Source: Luzula sylvatica
Taxonomy: Eukaryota > Streptophyta > Magnoliopsida > Poales > Juncaceae
Reading direction: 5' to 3'
DNA length: 64,000 nt
NCBI GenBank assembly: GCA_946800325.1
Contig: OX326956.1
Coordinates: 44,415,552-44,479,551 of the forward strand
Under the pieces are notes generated by a model, which did no database searches, was not told the origin of the DNA, and saw only the letters and a list, made by a program, of their open reading frames with translations. Every line of letters starts with the position of its first letter. Position 1 is the first letter of the stretch. Shown here in pieces: positions 45,772-56,500 of this stretch. The translations under genes were made by a program, and so were the position numbers.

Positions 45772-46222
45772 TGCGTTCTGAACGAACTCAAAGTCCGTTC
45801 AGAACGGACTTGCTAAATATCAAAACTGTAAAGCTTGATTAGAACCAAACGTGTCACAGGGATGTGTGCGTTCGAACGAACAATCATGTCCGTTCGAACG
45901 GACAATTAGAATCCGTTCACTCACCTTCTGAGTGCGTTGAACGGACAATCTTTCCTGTGAACGGAAATATGTCACAGGGATATGTGCGTTCGAACGAACA
46001 CACATGTGCGTTCGAACGGACAACCTGGAATCCGTTCACCCACTTTTCAGTGCGTTGAACGGACTCGTGTTCCTGTGAACGCAAAATGCTATGTATAATT
46101 GAGTCCGTTACGAACGGACATTGTCCGTTTGAACGGACCCAAGATGTACTTGCACGTTATTTTGAAACGGCTAGTGCAAACTTCAAGTGCGTTCTGAACG
46201 GACTGTATGCGTTCGAACGCAC
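45772..46222. promoter_or_regulatory. CGTTCGAACG palindrome cluster in U3 of the B LTR
   Basis: Five exact CGTTCGAACG copies, many extended to TCCGTTCGAACGGA or TGCGTTCGAACGCA, lie just upstream of the TATA box. Variants keep the arms but change the centre length: CGTTCTGAACG, CGTTCAGAACG, CGTTGAACG and CGTTACGAACG. The same cluster is at 52327-52777 and in the reverse-strand solo LTR at 18110-18560. Confidence 0.6.
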
Positions 46223-46253
46223 TGCAAGTTTTCTGAAGGATTTCTATAGAGAG

Positions 46254-46260
46254 TATAAAT
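46254..46260 (+). promoter_or_regulatory. TATA box of the B 5' LTR
   Basis: TATAAAT follows the palindrome cluster and precedes a short CT run at about 46277. The equivalent in the 3' LTR is at 52809-52815. Confidence 0.65.
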
Positions 46261-46846
46261 AGAATCCTTCATGGGTCTCTCTCTCTCACTTCCTCATTTT
46301 CAAACTTTGAAACCTAAAAAGAGAGAAACCCTAAGCTGTGATTATCTATATCCATTGATAGCTTGAGAAACCTCTTTAGATCGTTGATCTACTTTCGATA
46401 TTCTCCACTAATCGTATCCCACTCACGTGACCGATCACGTTGTAGCTCGATTAGTGAAAAAGTGTAATAGGCTAGTGCAACAAATTGTAAAGAGCCTAAG
46501 CTATAGATCGATAGAAGCGTGTAAATCGATCTAGGCAAATCCTTGTAATCGAGTTGAGTTGGAATTCAATCGAAGGCCAAAAAGAGGCACAAGGCATTCC
46601 CGGAGACGTAGGTACTCGCGAATAATTGAGTCGGTCAATTAAGCGAGTAAAGGGTGAGTTAAAGCTACAAAGCAACCACCTACCGAACTTCGTAAACAAA
46701 CATCTTGTGTCAAAGTGTTTGTACGGTATCATCTTTATCATCCAAATTATTATTTATTCCGCACCGTAAATTAGGTTTAAATCTAAACTAAGTATAAGTT
46801 AGATTGCCGAATTTACCCCCCCTCTAGGTTAGAATTAACAAACAAT

Positions 46847-46858
46847 TGGTATCAGAGC
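46847..46858 (+). other. Primer binding site of B
   Basis: TGGTATCAGAGC, perfect tRNA-Met complement, two bases after the LTR end. Confidence 0.93.
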
Positions 46859-46911
46859 GAGGTACTAACCATCTCTTTGAGTATTAGGGATAACTTGTAC
46901 TTAACGATCAA

Positions 46912-49260
46912 ATGACCGAAATTAATCCTATTGTACGAAACTCATCGATAAATCCGATAAACACCGTACCCAAATCAAATATATCAAACTCACGTCAATT
47001 AGATGGAATCAATTGGAGTTCTTGGAAGAAATGCATGCTAAATGCATTCGCTCTCCAAGGACTTGACAAGGTAGTGTTACAAGGCTTTGTCTTGGCCCAA
47101 GAGGTTGACACGGACGGAAATGTAACCTACCCCGATCAAACTAGGGAAGATAGAACTAATGACATTTACGCTCAAAACTTAATACTAAACAACGTAATTA
47201 GTTCTATCGGATCGCTAGTTGATCATTGTGAAAACTCATTTGAAATGTGGCGTATGCTCAATGAGAGATACGAGGGTACATCTCAAATGAGAAGAACTAA
47301 TATCATCGGACTTGAACAAGAATTCAACAATCTCCGAATGATTGAGGGAGAGTCCGTTGATAAAATATGGGCAAAAATCAATGTATTAAAAACCCGATAT
47401 GCCACCCAACATGCACCTCTTACCGATGATAGAATTATTGCTAGATTACTTCAAGCCATGCCCCGGAGTTGGGAATCTTTACGTGTAGCTTTAGGTACGG
47501 CGGTCGCATCACAAGATCTCACTCCCGAAGAATTGGTAAGTCAATTCCGGAACTTCGAGATTCGACTCAAGCAACTCGATGAAGAACAAGGAATCTTCAC
47601 GACAACTCCTCGATCTAAAGCCATAGCCTTGCCCGCCGTGAATGCAAGCAACGAGGACAATGAGATGGACGACCTCACTTTGCGACTCCTAGAATGGCAA
47701 AGGGATGAAAAGCGATTTAATGAAAATCGAAAACAAAAGGGACTGAAACCTCATTGCTTTTGGTGTAAGAAGTTTGGACATATGATGGAGTCGTGTTGGA
47801 CGCTCCATCCTGAAAATTCTCGGTGGAATAAAAAGGATGACGATCACAAGGATCGAGATAGACGAGAACCTCGATATGAAAGAAGATATGAGGACAAGGG
47901 CCGAGATGATCGCCACAAATACAAAGGTAAAGATCATAAAAAGAAAAAGGCATATAAAGCTCATGTAAATTCCAGGTGGGGAGAAACGGATGGATCAAGC
48001 ACATCATCTGAATCGGATGGTCCATCAAACCGACACCCCGCAAACCTTGCACTTATGGTAAGGATCGATTCTCCACAAATGAGCGCAGTGGAAGCGGCAA
48101 TCAGATCTCTTCGAATTGAACGAGGGTTAACCACTACACCTCGCACTCCCACACGTATAGACGAAGAACCATCTACTCCAAGCTCAACACATGACCAAGG
48201 TCATGAGGTACGTATTAACTCTATAACTAACGTAGAATCATTACATCATCCTGAGTTTTCTCCTGCATTCAAATTAGAACTCGAGTTGTGTGACGAGTTT
48301 CTAAAAGATGAAGGAAACTTTCAACAAATAGAGAGTAAACTTGAGAGCTCAACACAAACTCTCAAGGATAAGGTAGCTTCTCTCGAACTATCTATTTTGG
48401 CATATAAATCTCAACTAAAAGAATTTAAATGGTTTTCAAAATGTGAGTGTCAAACCCTTAAAGGTGAGATGTCTCATTTAAAAGTCGAACTTCAAAATTG
48501 TAAAGTTGAAAATGAGTCTTTGAAGAAGGCTTGTGCCACCAGTGCATTAAGTCCTCCTTCATTGGATGATATCTTGAAATCGTCATTAATGGGACAAAAG
48601 CCCAATGACAAATCCGGTTTAGGATACAAGAAAAATAACGGTAATAAACCCGATTTTTCCATATCTAAAAATCAAAAATCCAAATGGGAGAACAATAAAA
48701 TGGATAGTCACGGAAATGCTTTCATGTATCGTGACTACAACAAAGGTAAAAATGTGAAAACAGAACAAGCTAAACGTGTTAATCATAATTATAGGAACAA
48801 TCATTTCACACAAAATTCACCACCTAGACATAACAATTTGGGAAGAACCGATTGTTTATTCAAAAGGGGACCAAATGGGTATTTCTACGAAGTGACCAAC
48901 TACACCGACGCTTCATATCAAAAAGGGTCTCCCAAACATTACACAAACACACAAAAACAATTTCAACAAAATCGACTTAAACCAAGCAAATTTCAATCCA
49001 ACAACATTCATCATATGCCAAAATCGATAACTTCTCAGAAAAGTAAACCAAATCATCTCTCTAATTATTTTGTGAAAAGTTCCATATCCACAAATAAGCC
49101 CACCGTAGCATTGTGTAACTATTGTTGCAAAATTGGTCATATCTCAAACGGTTGTGATCTTCGCAATCCAAAATTAACGTCAAACTCAATATGGATGCGT
49201 AAAGATCGTCACTCGATGGGTCCCTCTACGTCTCTCGGTATAGGACCTCCTAGGGCTTAA
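46912..49260 (+). CDS. gag: Long copia-type Gag protein of element B
   Basis: An uninterrupted frame of 782 codons begins 53 bases after the primer binding site; the ATG at 46912 is the first plausible start. Residues about 25-250 form a UBN2-type capsid (NWSSWKKCMLNAFALQGLD, FEMWRMLNERYEGTS, LLQAMPRSWESLRV). A CCHC knuckle CFWCKKFGHMMESC lies at about 281-294, followed by a very basic stretch. Residues about 450-545 look like a coiled coil, and a second knuckle CNYCCKIGHISNGC lies at about 735-748. It should form virus-like particles and bind element RNA. The reading stops at GIGPPRA, where protease would normally follow. The frame is intact, unlike every other gag in the window. Confidence 0.88.
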   Translation: MTEINPIVRNSSINPINTVPKSNISNSRQLDGINWSSWKKCMLNAFALQGLDKVVLQGFVLAQEVDTDGNVTYPDQTREDRTNDIYAQNLILNNVISSIGSLVDHCENSFEMWRMLNERYEGTSQMRRTNIIGLEQEFNNLRMIEGESVDKIWAKINVLKTRYATQHAPLTDDRIIARLLQAMPRSWESLRVALGTAVASQDLTPEELVSQFRNFEIRLKQLDEEQGIFTTTPRSKAIALPAVNASNEDNEMDDLTLRLLEWQRDEKRFNENRKQKGLKPHCFWCKKFGHMMESCWTLHPENSRWNKKDDDHKDRDRREPRYERRYEDKGRDDRHKYKGKDHKKKKAYKAHVNSRWGETDGSSTSSESDGPSNRHPANLALMVRIDSPQMSAVEAAIRSLRIERGLTTTPRTPTRIDEEPSTPSSTHDQGHEVRINSITNVESLHHPEFSPAFKLELELCDEFLKDEGNFQQIESKLESSTQTLKDKVASLELSILAYKSQLKEFKWFSKCECQTLKGEMSHLKVELQNCKVENESLKKACATSALSPPSLDDILKSSLMGQKPNDKSGLGYKKNNGNKPDFSISKNQKSKWENNKMDSHGNAFMYRDYNKGKNVKTEQAKRVNHNYRNNHFTQNSPPRHNNLGRTDCLFKRGPNGYFYEVTNYTDASYQKGSPKHYTNTQKQFQQNRLKPSKFQSNNIHHMPKSITSQKSKPNHLSNYFVKSSISTNKPTVALCNYCCKIGHISNGCDLRNPKLTSNSIWMRKDRHSMGPSTSLGIGPPRA

Positions 49261-50132
49261 GCCCTAACTTGAAACACTATACTCCTTAGTATTCCACACC
49301 CTAAGCCAAATATGTAAGGGGAGTATAAGAAATAGGCTTAATTAAATTCTAGCCGAGTTAGTCGAGTCTCATGTAGCTACATCACATGTGTTAATAGAGG
49401 AATACATTAGAACACTTGTCTCTGTAAATAAATCACGATTTCAGTCCAGTGATCACATCTCAGGAACCAGTCCGTTCGAACGAAAAACAGGTGCGTTCGG
49501 AACGAACAACTGAACTATAAGATCCAAAGTCACTGTTAAATTATGGCGCCATCAAATTTTCCTACCAGGATTAAGTGCGTTCGAACGTAAAACTGAATGC
49601 GTTCCGAACGGAAAAATGAATTATAGGATTATGGCGCCGGATCATACTTTGGCGCCGACTCTTAGTATCAACAGTGTTCAGTGCGTTCGAACGAACAAAC
49701 TAATGCGTTCGAACGCACATGCCTCATTCAGCGAACCTACTTCAAACCCTTACACTCGCGCTGTTTCATATTCTGGCGCCTCTTCTCAGTTGTGTGTGCG
49801 TTCGAACTCACATAGGAGTCCGTTAGAACGGACTTAACAACTTCCCAGATACAACTTAAAATCCCAAAATAGCGCCTTTTTCTCAGACATGAGTGCATTC
49901 CAACGCACTTATTAGTCCGTTCGAACGGACTTGTCGTATTGTCTGCCCATCAGCATGCAACCGACCTTAATCAATGGACACGATGGTTCAGATCTTCGTA
50001 CGAAAAGACTTGAAGGGACACGATCTCATCTTAACTCAATCTCTTCTTCATTCTCTTCCTAAAAAAAACCTATTTTCTAACTCTATCTCTCACCAAAATC
50101 CCTACTCTCCTTCTCCATAAAGAATCATCACC
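49261..50132 (+). promoter_or_regulatory. Gag-ORF2 spacer of B with palindromes, no pol
   Basis: No pol motif is readable in this 870-bp gap, where a complete copia element would have about 3.5 kb of pol. From 49462 to 49925 it holds five exact CGTTCGAACG palindromes and about five variants, spaced irregularly. GGCGCC-type text recurs (about 49544, 49625, 49644, 49775). A pyrimidine-rich stretch precedes the ORF2 start at 50133. Confidence 0.65.
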
Positions 50133-51460
50133 ATGAATGCAGCTAAGATCTTGCTTGCTAGGGGGGATTCGAAGGGAAAGAAGAAGGAAGGGGAGAGCTC
50201 CAACACTCAACCAAGGTCAAGAGCTCCACCTCCACAGAAGAAGGCGGCTAAGAAGCCTAGGAGGCAAGAAATCTTGAAAGCAGACTACGATTTCAAAAAT
50301 ATAAACAATGAACATCTCTTTCGAAATCCGGAGGCCGGAACTCTCTTCAACGACGTGGTGGCAAGGAAATCCATCGCGAAATGCTACTACTACGAGTTTC
50401 CACCAAATATTCCTCATCTTTTCGACAAGATCGAGGCAATCGAGAGAAGATGGGGATTCGCAAATCTTGCGTGTCTTAAAGAGCCGTTCTACGAAGTCAT
50501 CACTCGATTGTTCTATGCCAACGCCGTATTCAACCATGCTCTAGAGAAGATAACCTCCTATATCCTCGGTGAACAAGTTGAGATCTCGGTTGAAAATCTG
50601 TGCGAGTTGTTGGGTCTCAAGGATGATGGAGAGAAGATCTACAACGCACGCAAGGGAAGACTCGAAGCCGCCATTATCGAACCAATGATGAACTACCCGT
50701 CCATGTGCCTTATCTCATACTAAGTCATATGGAAAGCGTCCTGAGCCAAAGAAATGCCTCGTTACCTTACGGAACGTTGATTGCCCGGATGTTGGAACTC
50801 CAAGGAGTTTCAATCCCGGAGAACGATTGGGACTTCCGATCGGAACAGCCAACAAATCTCGCATCTAAAGCAAACCTCCAACGTCTTGGATATCGGTATT
50901 CATCTAATGTACATGGCTGGGTTATCAGTCCCTCCAAAGATGCGGAAGCATTCCACCTTCCTCGCAATCCTACTCGGTGGCTGGAGGGTGACACCCAAAC
51001 CGAGGAAGAGGAAAACGCCGACCCCGCCGATACTGACCTAAGCGGTGAAGCCCCGGATAGAAAACGTAAGAAGAAGGAGCGTGCAGAAAGCTCGAACGCC
51101 CCTTCAGAACACGACGAAAGGAGGTTTGCTTATATGAAGGCGTTATTCGAGGAGATGGATGAGCGGGTTGAAAAACATGGACGAATAATGCGAGACGCAT
51201 TTCGTGAGGACCTGCATGCTTCCGAGACCAGGATGATCGAGAATGTGGGTCGTCAATTTTCCGATCTCTATGTTCACCTTGGAAATCGCTTCGGGCCGTA
51301 CACGGCACCCCAAGACCGAGTCCCGCGTACCTCTCCTCATCAGACCACCGAGCATCCGTCGGACTCCAACTCGGGACAATTCAATACCGACGCCTTCTTC
51401 GCAACTGATCCGAGCGCCCAACCCGAACAGAACCCTTACACCGGCCCCAATGAGATGTGA
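50133..51460 (+). pseudogene. B ORF2: Transposase_32-like protein, broken at 50683
   Basis: The first frame (50133-50723) has a basic N terminus (SRAPPPQKKAAKKPRRQEIL), then YYEFPPNIPHLFDKIEAIER, EPFYEVITRLFYANAVF and VEISVENLCELLGLKDDGEK, typical of the putative plant transposon protein family. At 50683 the reading shifts to another frame, which runs to 51460 as in the upstream copy. The 44040-44127 codons (NNILTPVAKL and on to RMW) are absent here, so a deletion ending at 50683 seems to have caused the shift. The role is unknown. In SIRE-type elements this is the place of the env-like ORF, but no signal peptide or membrane segment is seen. Confidence 0.62.
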
Positions 51461-51991
51461 TCGCCGGAGATGTTAAAAGTTTAAATGTGTTGTGTGTGTT
51501 ATGTCATGATTCTTGTTTGTGAACAATTTGACTTGTTTATTGTTGTGTGTGTGTTTGTATCGGCATGTGTCATGCCTTGAACTGAGTAGATTTGATTTAG
51601 TGTCAGTTTAAACTGTTGCATCTATTTTGGTTTTTATTATTTATTTTTATAACCTATCAGTCCAGATGCAAGTGCGTTCGAACGCACCACTTTTTCCGTT
51701 CAGAACGCACACACAAAAACTGTTATATTTTCTTAAAAATCTGCTAAATTTTGAAAAGATTGTCATCATTCCAAAACAAAAGAATTTGATCATATTTACG
51801 AGCTCATACATTCATCAATTCATTCTTTGAGGGGGAGCTCGCATTTAGGGGGAGCCTTCCGTTGTTGAAGTCTCCTTGGCCCTTTTGATCTCTTTCAAAA
51901 TGGGGGAGAAACGATCGTACGGAAAGTTCTCAACTAAATGATGAAACTCTCCGAACCGACAGTGTTTTGAAATTAATCAAAAGGGGGAGTT
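51461..51991 (+). other. 3' untranslated region of B with polypurine tract
   Basis: It matches 44906-45436. The purine tract AAAAGGGGGAG is at 51979-51989, directly before the 3' LTR. Confidence 0.85.
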
Positions 51992-53399
51992 TGTTGGTTC
52001 AAATTTCCTGGTAGTTTGATTATTTCAAAACACTGTCAGTACTAATGTATACATCCAGAAAAGTGCAGGATAACATAGGTACAATACGAAGATGAAGGAG
52101 GACTTGTGAAGGAGGAGTTCATTGGATTACATCAAGAATCAGGACATGGAGTCTCAAGATAAACAAGAAAAGAAGAACACAAGGAAGGCCATTGGAATAC
52201 ATCAAGACTCAAGATGTTGAAGCCTTCCGTGAGTGGGATACGCCACAAATAAACCATAGGTACAAACCTAGTAGAACTCAAGTAAAATCATGTTCAAAAT
52301 AACAAAGAGTTCAGTCAAGCAGGAAGTGCGTTCTGAACGAACTCAAAGTCCGTTCAGAACGGACTTGCTAAATATCAAAACTGTAAAGCTTGATTAGAAC
52401 CAAACGTGTCACAGGGATGTGTGCGTTCGAACGAACAATCATGTCCGTTCGAACGGACAATTAGAATCCGTTCACTCACCTTCTGAGTGCGTTGAACGGA
52501 CAATCTTTCCTGTGAACGGAAATATGTCACAGGGATATGTGCGTTCGAACGAACACACATGTGCGTTCGAACGGACAACCTGGAATCCGTTCACCCACTT
52601 TTCAGTGCGTTGAACGGACTCGTGTTCCTGTGAACGCAAAATGCTATGTATAATCGAGTCCGTTACGAACGGACATTGTCCGTTTGAACGGACCCAAGAT
52701 GTACTTGCACGTTATTTTGAAACGGCTAGTGCAAACTTCAAGTGCGTTCTGAACGGACTGTATGCGTTCGAACGCACTGCAAGTTTTCTGAAGGATTTCT
52801 ATAGAGAGTATAAATAGAATCCTTCATGGGTCTCTCTCTCTCACTTCCTCATTTTCAAACTTTGAAACCTAAAAAGAGAGAAACCCTAAGCTGTGATTAT
52901 CTATATCCATTGATAGCTTGAGAAACCTCTTTAGATCGTTGATCTACTTTCGATATTCTCCACTAATCGTATCCCACTCACGTGACCGATCACGTTGTAG
53001 CTCGATTAGTGAAAAAGTGTAATAGGCTAGTGCAACAAATTGTAAAGAGCCTAAGCTATAGATCGATAGAAGCGTGTAAATCGATCTAGGCAAATCCTTG
53101 TAATCGAGTTGAGTTGGAATTCAATCGAAGGCCAAAAAGAGGCACAAGGCATTCCCGGAGACGTAGGTACTCGCGAATAATTGAGTCGGTCAATTAAGCG
53201 AGTAAAGGGTGAGTTAAAGCTACAAAGCAACCACCTACCGAACTTCGTAAACAAACATCTTGTGTCAAAGTGTTTGTACGGTATCATCTTTATCATCCAA
53301 ATTATTATTTATTCCGCACCGTAAATTAGGTTTAAATCTAAACTAAGTATAAGTTAGATTGCCGAATTTACCCCCCCTCTAGGTTAGAATTAACAAACA
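51992..53399 (+). repeat. 3' LTR of B
   Basis: It is one substitution away from 45437-46844 as far as I can see. It abuts R/U5 sequence of A5 at 53400. The palindrome cluster is at 52327-52777 and the TATA box at 52809-52815. Confidence 0.94.
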
Positions 53400-53561
53400 G
53401 AAGAGCGATCAACCCTTCGTGCGTGATCAATTTCACGCTGGTAATCGTCTATCCTTCTATTGCATCGTACCCTCGAAGTCATGGCGTGATCTTGGATTTA
53501 GGGAACCGGACCGGGCCTTCATATCCGCTGTGCGGGCCCGGGGTCGGGTGAATTCCCAACA
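53400..53561 (+). repeat. 5' LTR remnant of A5
   Basis: It corresponds to the last 160 bp of the 3' LTR (from GAAGAGCGATC near 60440) and ends AATTCCCAACA. The rest was displaced or deleted by the B unit. Confidence 0.88.
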
Positions 53562-53562
53562 G

Positions 53563-53574
53563 TGGTATCAGAGC
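53563..53574 (+). other. Primer binding site of A5
   Basis: TGGTATCAGAGC, perfect tRNA-Met complement. Confidence 0.92.
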
Positions 53575-56500
53575 GATCGCCATCGATTCGAGGGTCGAAT
53601 CATAGTCCTATATTCGATATACGCACGGGTTATCAAAATTCGTACCCGTTTGCATGATGATAGATATAGAGATTCCAATTTCGTTAAAAATCACAAGTAG
53701 AATTCACTGGAGATCAATCAAAAGTTGATTGAGAGTATCTAGGAATTATCGTGAAAAGGTTTCATGATTTATCATTTCAGAAACGAGCGAAAACGGAAGA
53801 AACGGCAAAATCTGCAGAAAATTAAAATACGAAACAGTGAGTAAAACTAAGATAATTTTCAGTGGGAAACTCCAAATTGATTGAATCAAATTGTCATAGT
53901 TATATAATGAGATTATCTATGACTTTGATACATAACGTTTGTTCATTTGAACGAATTATCAGTGTCGTTTTTATGGAATACCGAAAGGGTGCGACTGTTT
54001 GACATACAGAGACTAAAACGTCCGTAATTTTCGCATCTGAATTCCAATCGAGTCCAATCCACTGGGGTTGGAAAGATAATAAGATTATCCAGAACTTTCG
54101 TTCAAACTAACAGTCGGTTCGAACGATTTAAGATTTTCGTTTCAACTGAATACTGAAGGGGTGCGAGCAGTTTTCTGTTTGAAAAGGTGTATATTAGATA
54201 TACATACATTTTGGCCTATCTTTATCTCTAATCAATTAATTCAATCATACTAGCATATAGATTAGTATTTATTTAGAATAATTACTCTCCCTATATAAAT
54301 CATATGCATTTCGAAAATCTTGTGATAGTGATATAATATGATTATGTCACGAATTATTTAAACATGCATAGGCATGATCCCTCATAATATTTAAGTCATG
54401 GAAATGCCTTCCATGTCCACAACCACCGAGTTTGGTGTTACGTTTCACGTGGGTTCAGGCTAAAGTCGGGCACATGATATTGTAACTATCGAAAGGGTGG
54501 CAAGCGTTAAATCAGGACTTGTGAGGCCCAGGCTAAAGTCGACTCACTAGTAGCTTATTTGAACGATACGTTGGATATGGTTGTGACTTAACCGTCCAGG
54601 CCAATCCGATTGGAGTTCGGGGCATAGATAGGATGCACATACGGAAATGGGATTGTATATGATACGATCCATCACCGAAATCCTATAAAGGTTCAAGAGT
54701 CGTATATGATGTGATTGGATATAATCCTACCTAAGTAACGGGATCCCATCCGATAGGCTAAAGTCACTTGTGGGAGGAACGGAAATATGGGTCTTGAGTG
54801 TTATGGACTTGGAGTCCCGTATCAGTATGAGGGTTATCGATTCGATAAGAATAACACATTCATATATTCATCATATAAGCATATAGATTAAGTACGCACG
54901 GTTAGGAGCTTAATCTTCATCATTCGTTTAGAATTATGTTTTCAAGCAACACCAAATATATCGATGAGATCCATATGATAGATAACTTTTGGACTGGAAT
55001 TACCGTAATTAACCTCGATAGTCAAAGAATAGTTCTTAGACTTAAGGAACGTGTTGGACACGAAAATGGTAGATTCAGGGCTCGATGCTTTGGCTTTAGA
55101 GAAAGTCGGGTTCGATAAACTTAAGAAGGAATCGAACGATAGTATGTGCCTTGTGGTGGCATGTATAGATGCAAATTTATCAAAATTGTTTTCAGAATTC
55201 GGGTGCATACGAAAGTAAAACACAACGCTCATGAAATAGTTTCAAGAGCTAGAGCGCGTTGAATGGTTCGATGCGGCTCAAAGAGTATGTTAATTTTGAG
55301 ACGCCTTATGGGTCTTTGATTAACACTCGTGTGTTGATGGTACGAGATATGATCTTCGTGACCGAATATCATATGCATTCGATAGATAAGTCGATTCCGA
55401 AATTGCATGAGATGCGATGTAAATTTGAATAGGAGATGCTTGGAGCATCCGAGGAATCCAGAGCATTAAGATGCGTGGATGTCCTTGTAATTCAAAGGCG
55501 GGATCGAAAGAAATAAATGTCTAAGGGTATTTTGGGAAATTGTTTTCCAAACAGAAAGTTCGGACAAGGAGTTGTCCAAACTAATGACTCAAAGAACGGT
55601 GAAATCCGAGGAGGATTAAACCTAGAAGTTGATTGCTTCTTTTGGCATTGCCGTCTTAGCCATATGAATGAGATACGCGAATCTAGTTTCCATATGATGG
55701 ATTGCTAGAATCATTCGAATTAGATTCGATTGATTGATGCGTACTTATTTATTAGGCAAGATGACAAAGGACATCATTCTCCAAAGGTTGGAGAAAGATC
55801 CAACGAATTATTGGAAATTACATTTAGATGTAAATGTTTCGATAGATTCCGAGGCAAGAAGAGGCTATCGGTATTTTGTTACGTTTACGGACGGTTAAAG
55901 TGGATACGGTAATATATGTTTAATGTGTGCCGAAGCAGAGACTTTTGAAAGGTTCAAAGAGTTTCAAAAACAAAATACAAAATCGACTTAGCAAGAAAAT
56001 CAAAGCCCTTTGATAGGATCGAGGAGACAAGTATTTGAGCTACGCACTTCGATAGGATCGAAGAGGCGATATTTGAGTTATAAGTATTGATTATCATTCA
56101 TGATTGTTGAATCGTTTCACGATTATCTTCATTTCGAAACATTGAGATGTGTTCGAAAAGAGGAAATGAACGCATGTTAGACATGGTTCGATAGATGATA
56201 AGCCAAACGGATCTCCCAAAAATGTTTTGGGGATACGCCCTTGAGACAGCGGTACTAATGAATGGTTGCATATATGATATGGACCATAAACCTTCTAATC
56301 GGTACAAAAGACGCCATATGAGATATGGATCGGAATGGTTCCGAAGTTGTCATTTATACAGATTTGAGGATGTGAGTATATTTCGAAATTTGTTTCGAAT
56401 AAACTCGATCCCAAATCTGAAAATTGTTCGTTTATCATATATCCTTAAGGAAACTAAAGGGTATTAGTTCTAACGTCCCGACGAAAATGAGATTTTTGTG

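Larger units (their letters stand above)
44128..46844 (+). repeat. Upstream copy of the 2.7-kb B duplication
   Basis: It matches 50683-53399 at a constant offset of 6555 bp. I saw only three differences: 44330/50885, 44350/50905 and 46100/52655. It contains the ORF2 end, the 3' untranslated region, the purine tract and one LTR. Confidence 0.93.
45437..46844 (+). repeat. 5' LTR of B (shared by the tandem)
   Basis: It begins TGTTGGTTCAAATTTCCTG and ends GAATTAACAAACA. A purine tract lies just upstream and a primer binding site just downstream, so it is at once a 3' LTR of the partial unit and the 5' LTR of the full one. A TATAAAT box is at 46254-46260, below a dense palindrome cluster. Confidence 0.94.
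45437..53399 (+). mobile_element. Element B: pol-less copia-type LTR retrotransposon
   Basis: LTRs of 1408 bp (45437-46844 and 51992-53399) differ at one position that I saw, so the insertion is young. Inside are a primer binding site, a 782-codon gag and an ORF2, but no protease, integrase, RT or RNase H. The gag style (long, coiled coil, two zinc knuckles) resembles SIRE-type copia elements. Lack of pol makes it non-autonomous, comparable with the class called TR-GAG. The left LTR is preceded by more B internal DNA, so it is shared by a tandem. No 5-bp target duplication can be recognised. Confidence 0.88.
50683..53399 (+). repeat. Downstream copy of the 2.7-kb B duplication
   Basis: It pairs with 44128-46844. 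Both copies start at the same base, within ORF2, and run to the LTR end. Confidence 0.93.

Noticed and set aside
47689..48152. Reverse-strand frames under gag of B
   Set aside because: They are antisense shadows of the basic, charged gag middle region (strings of F, I, H and S).
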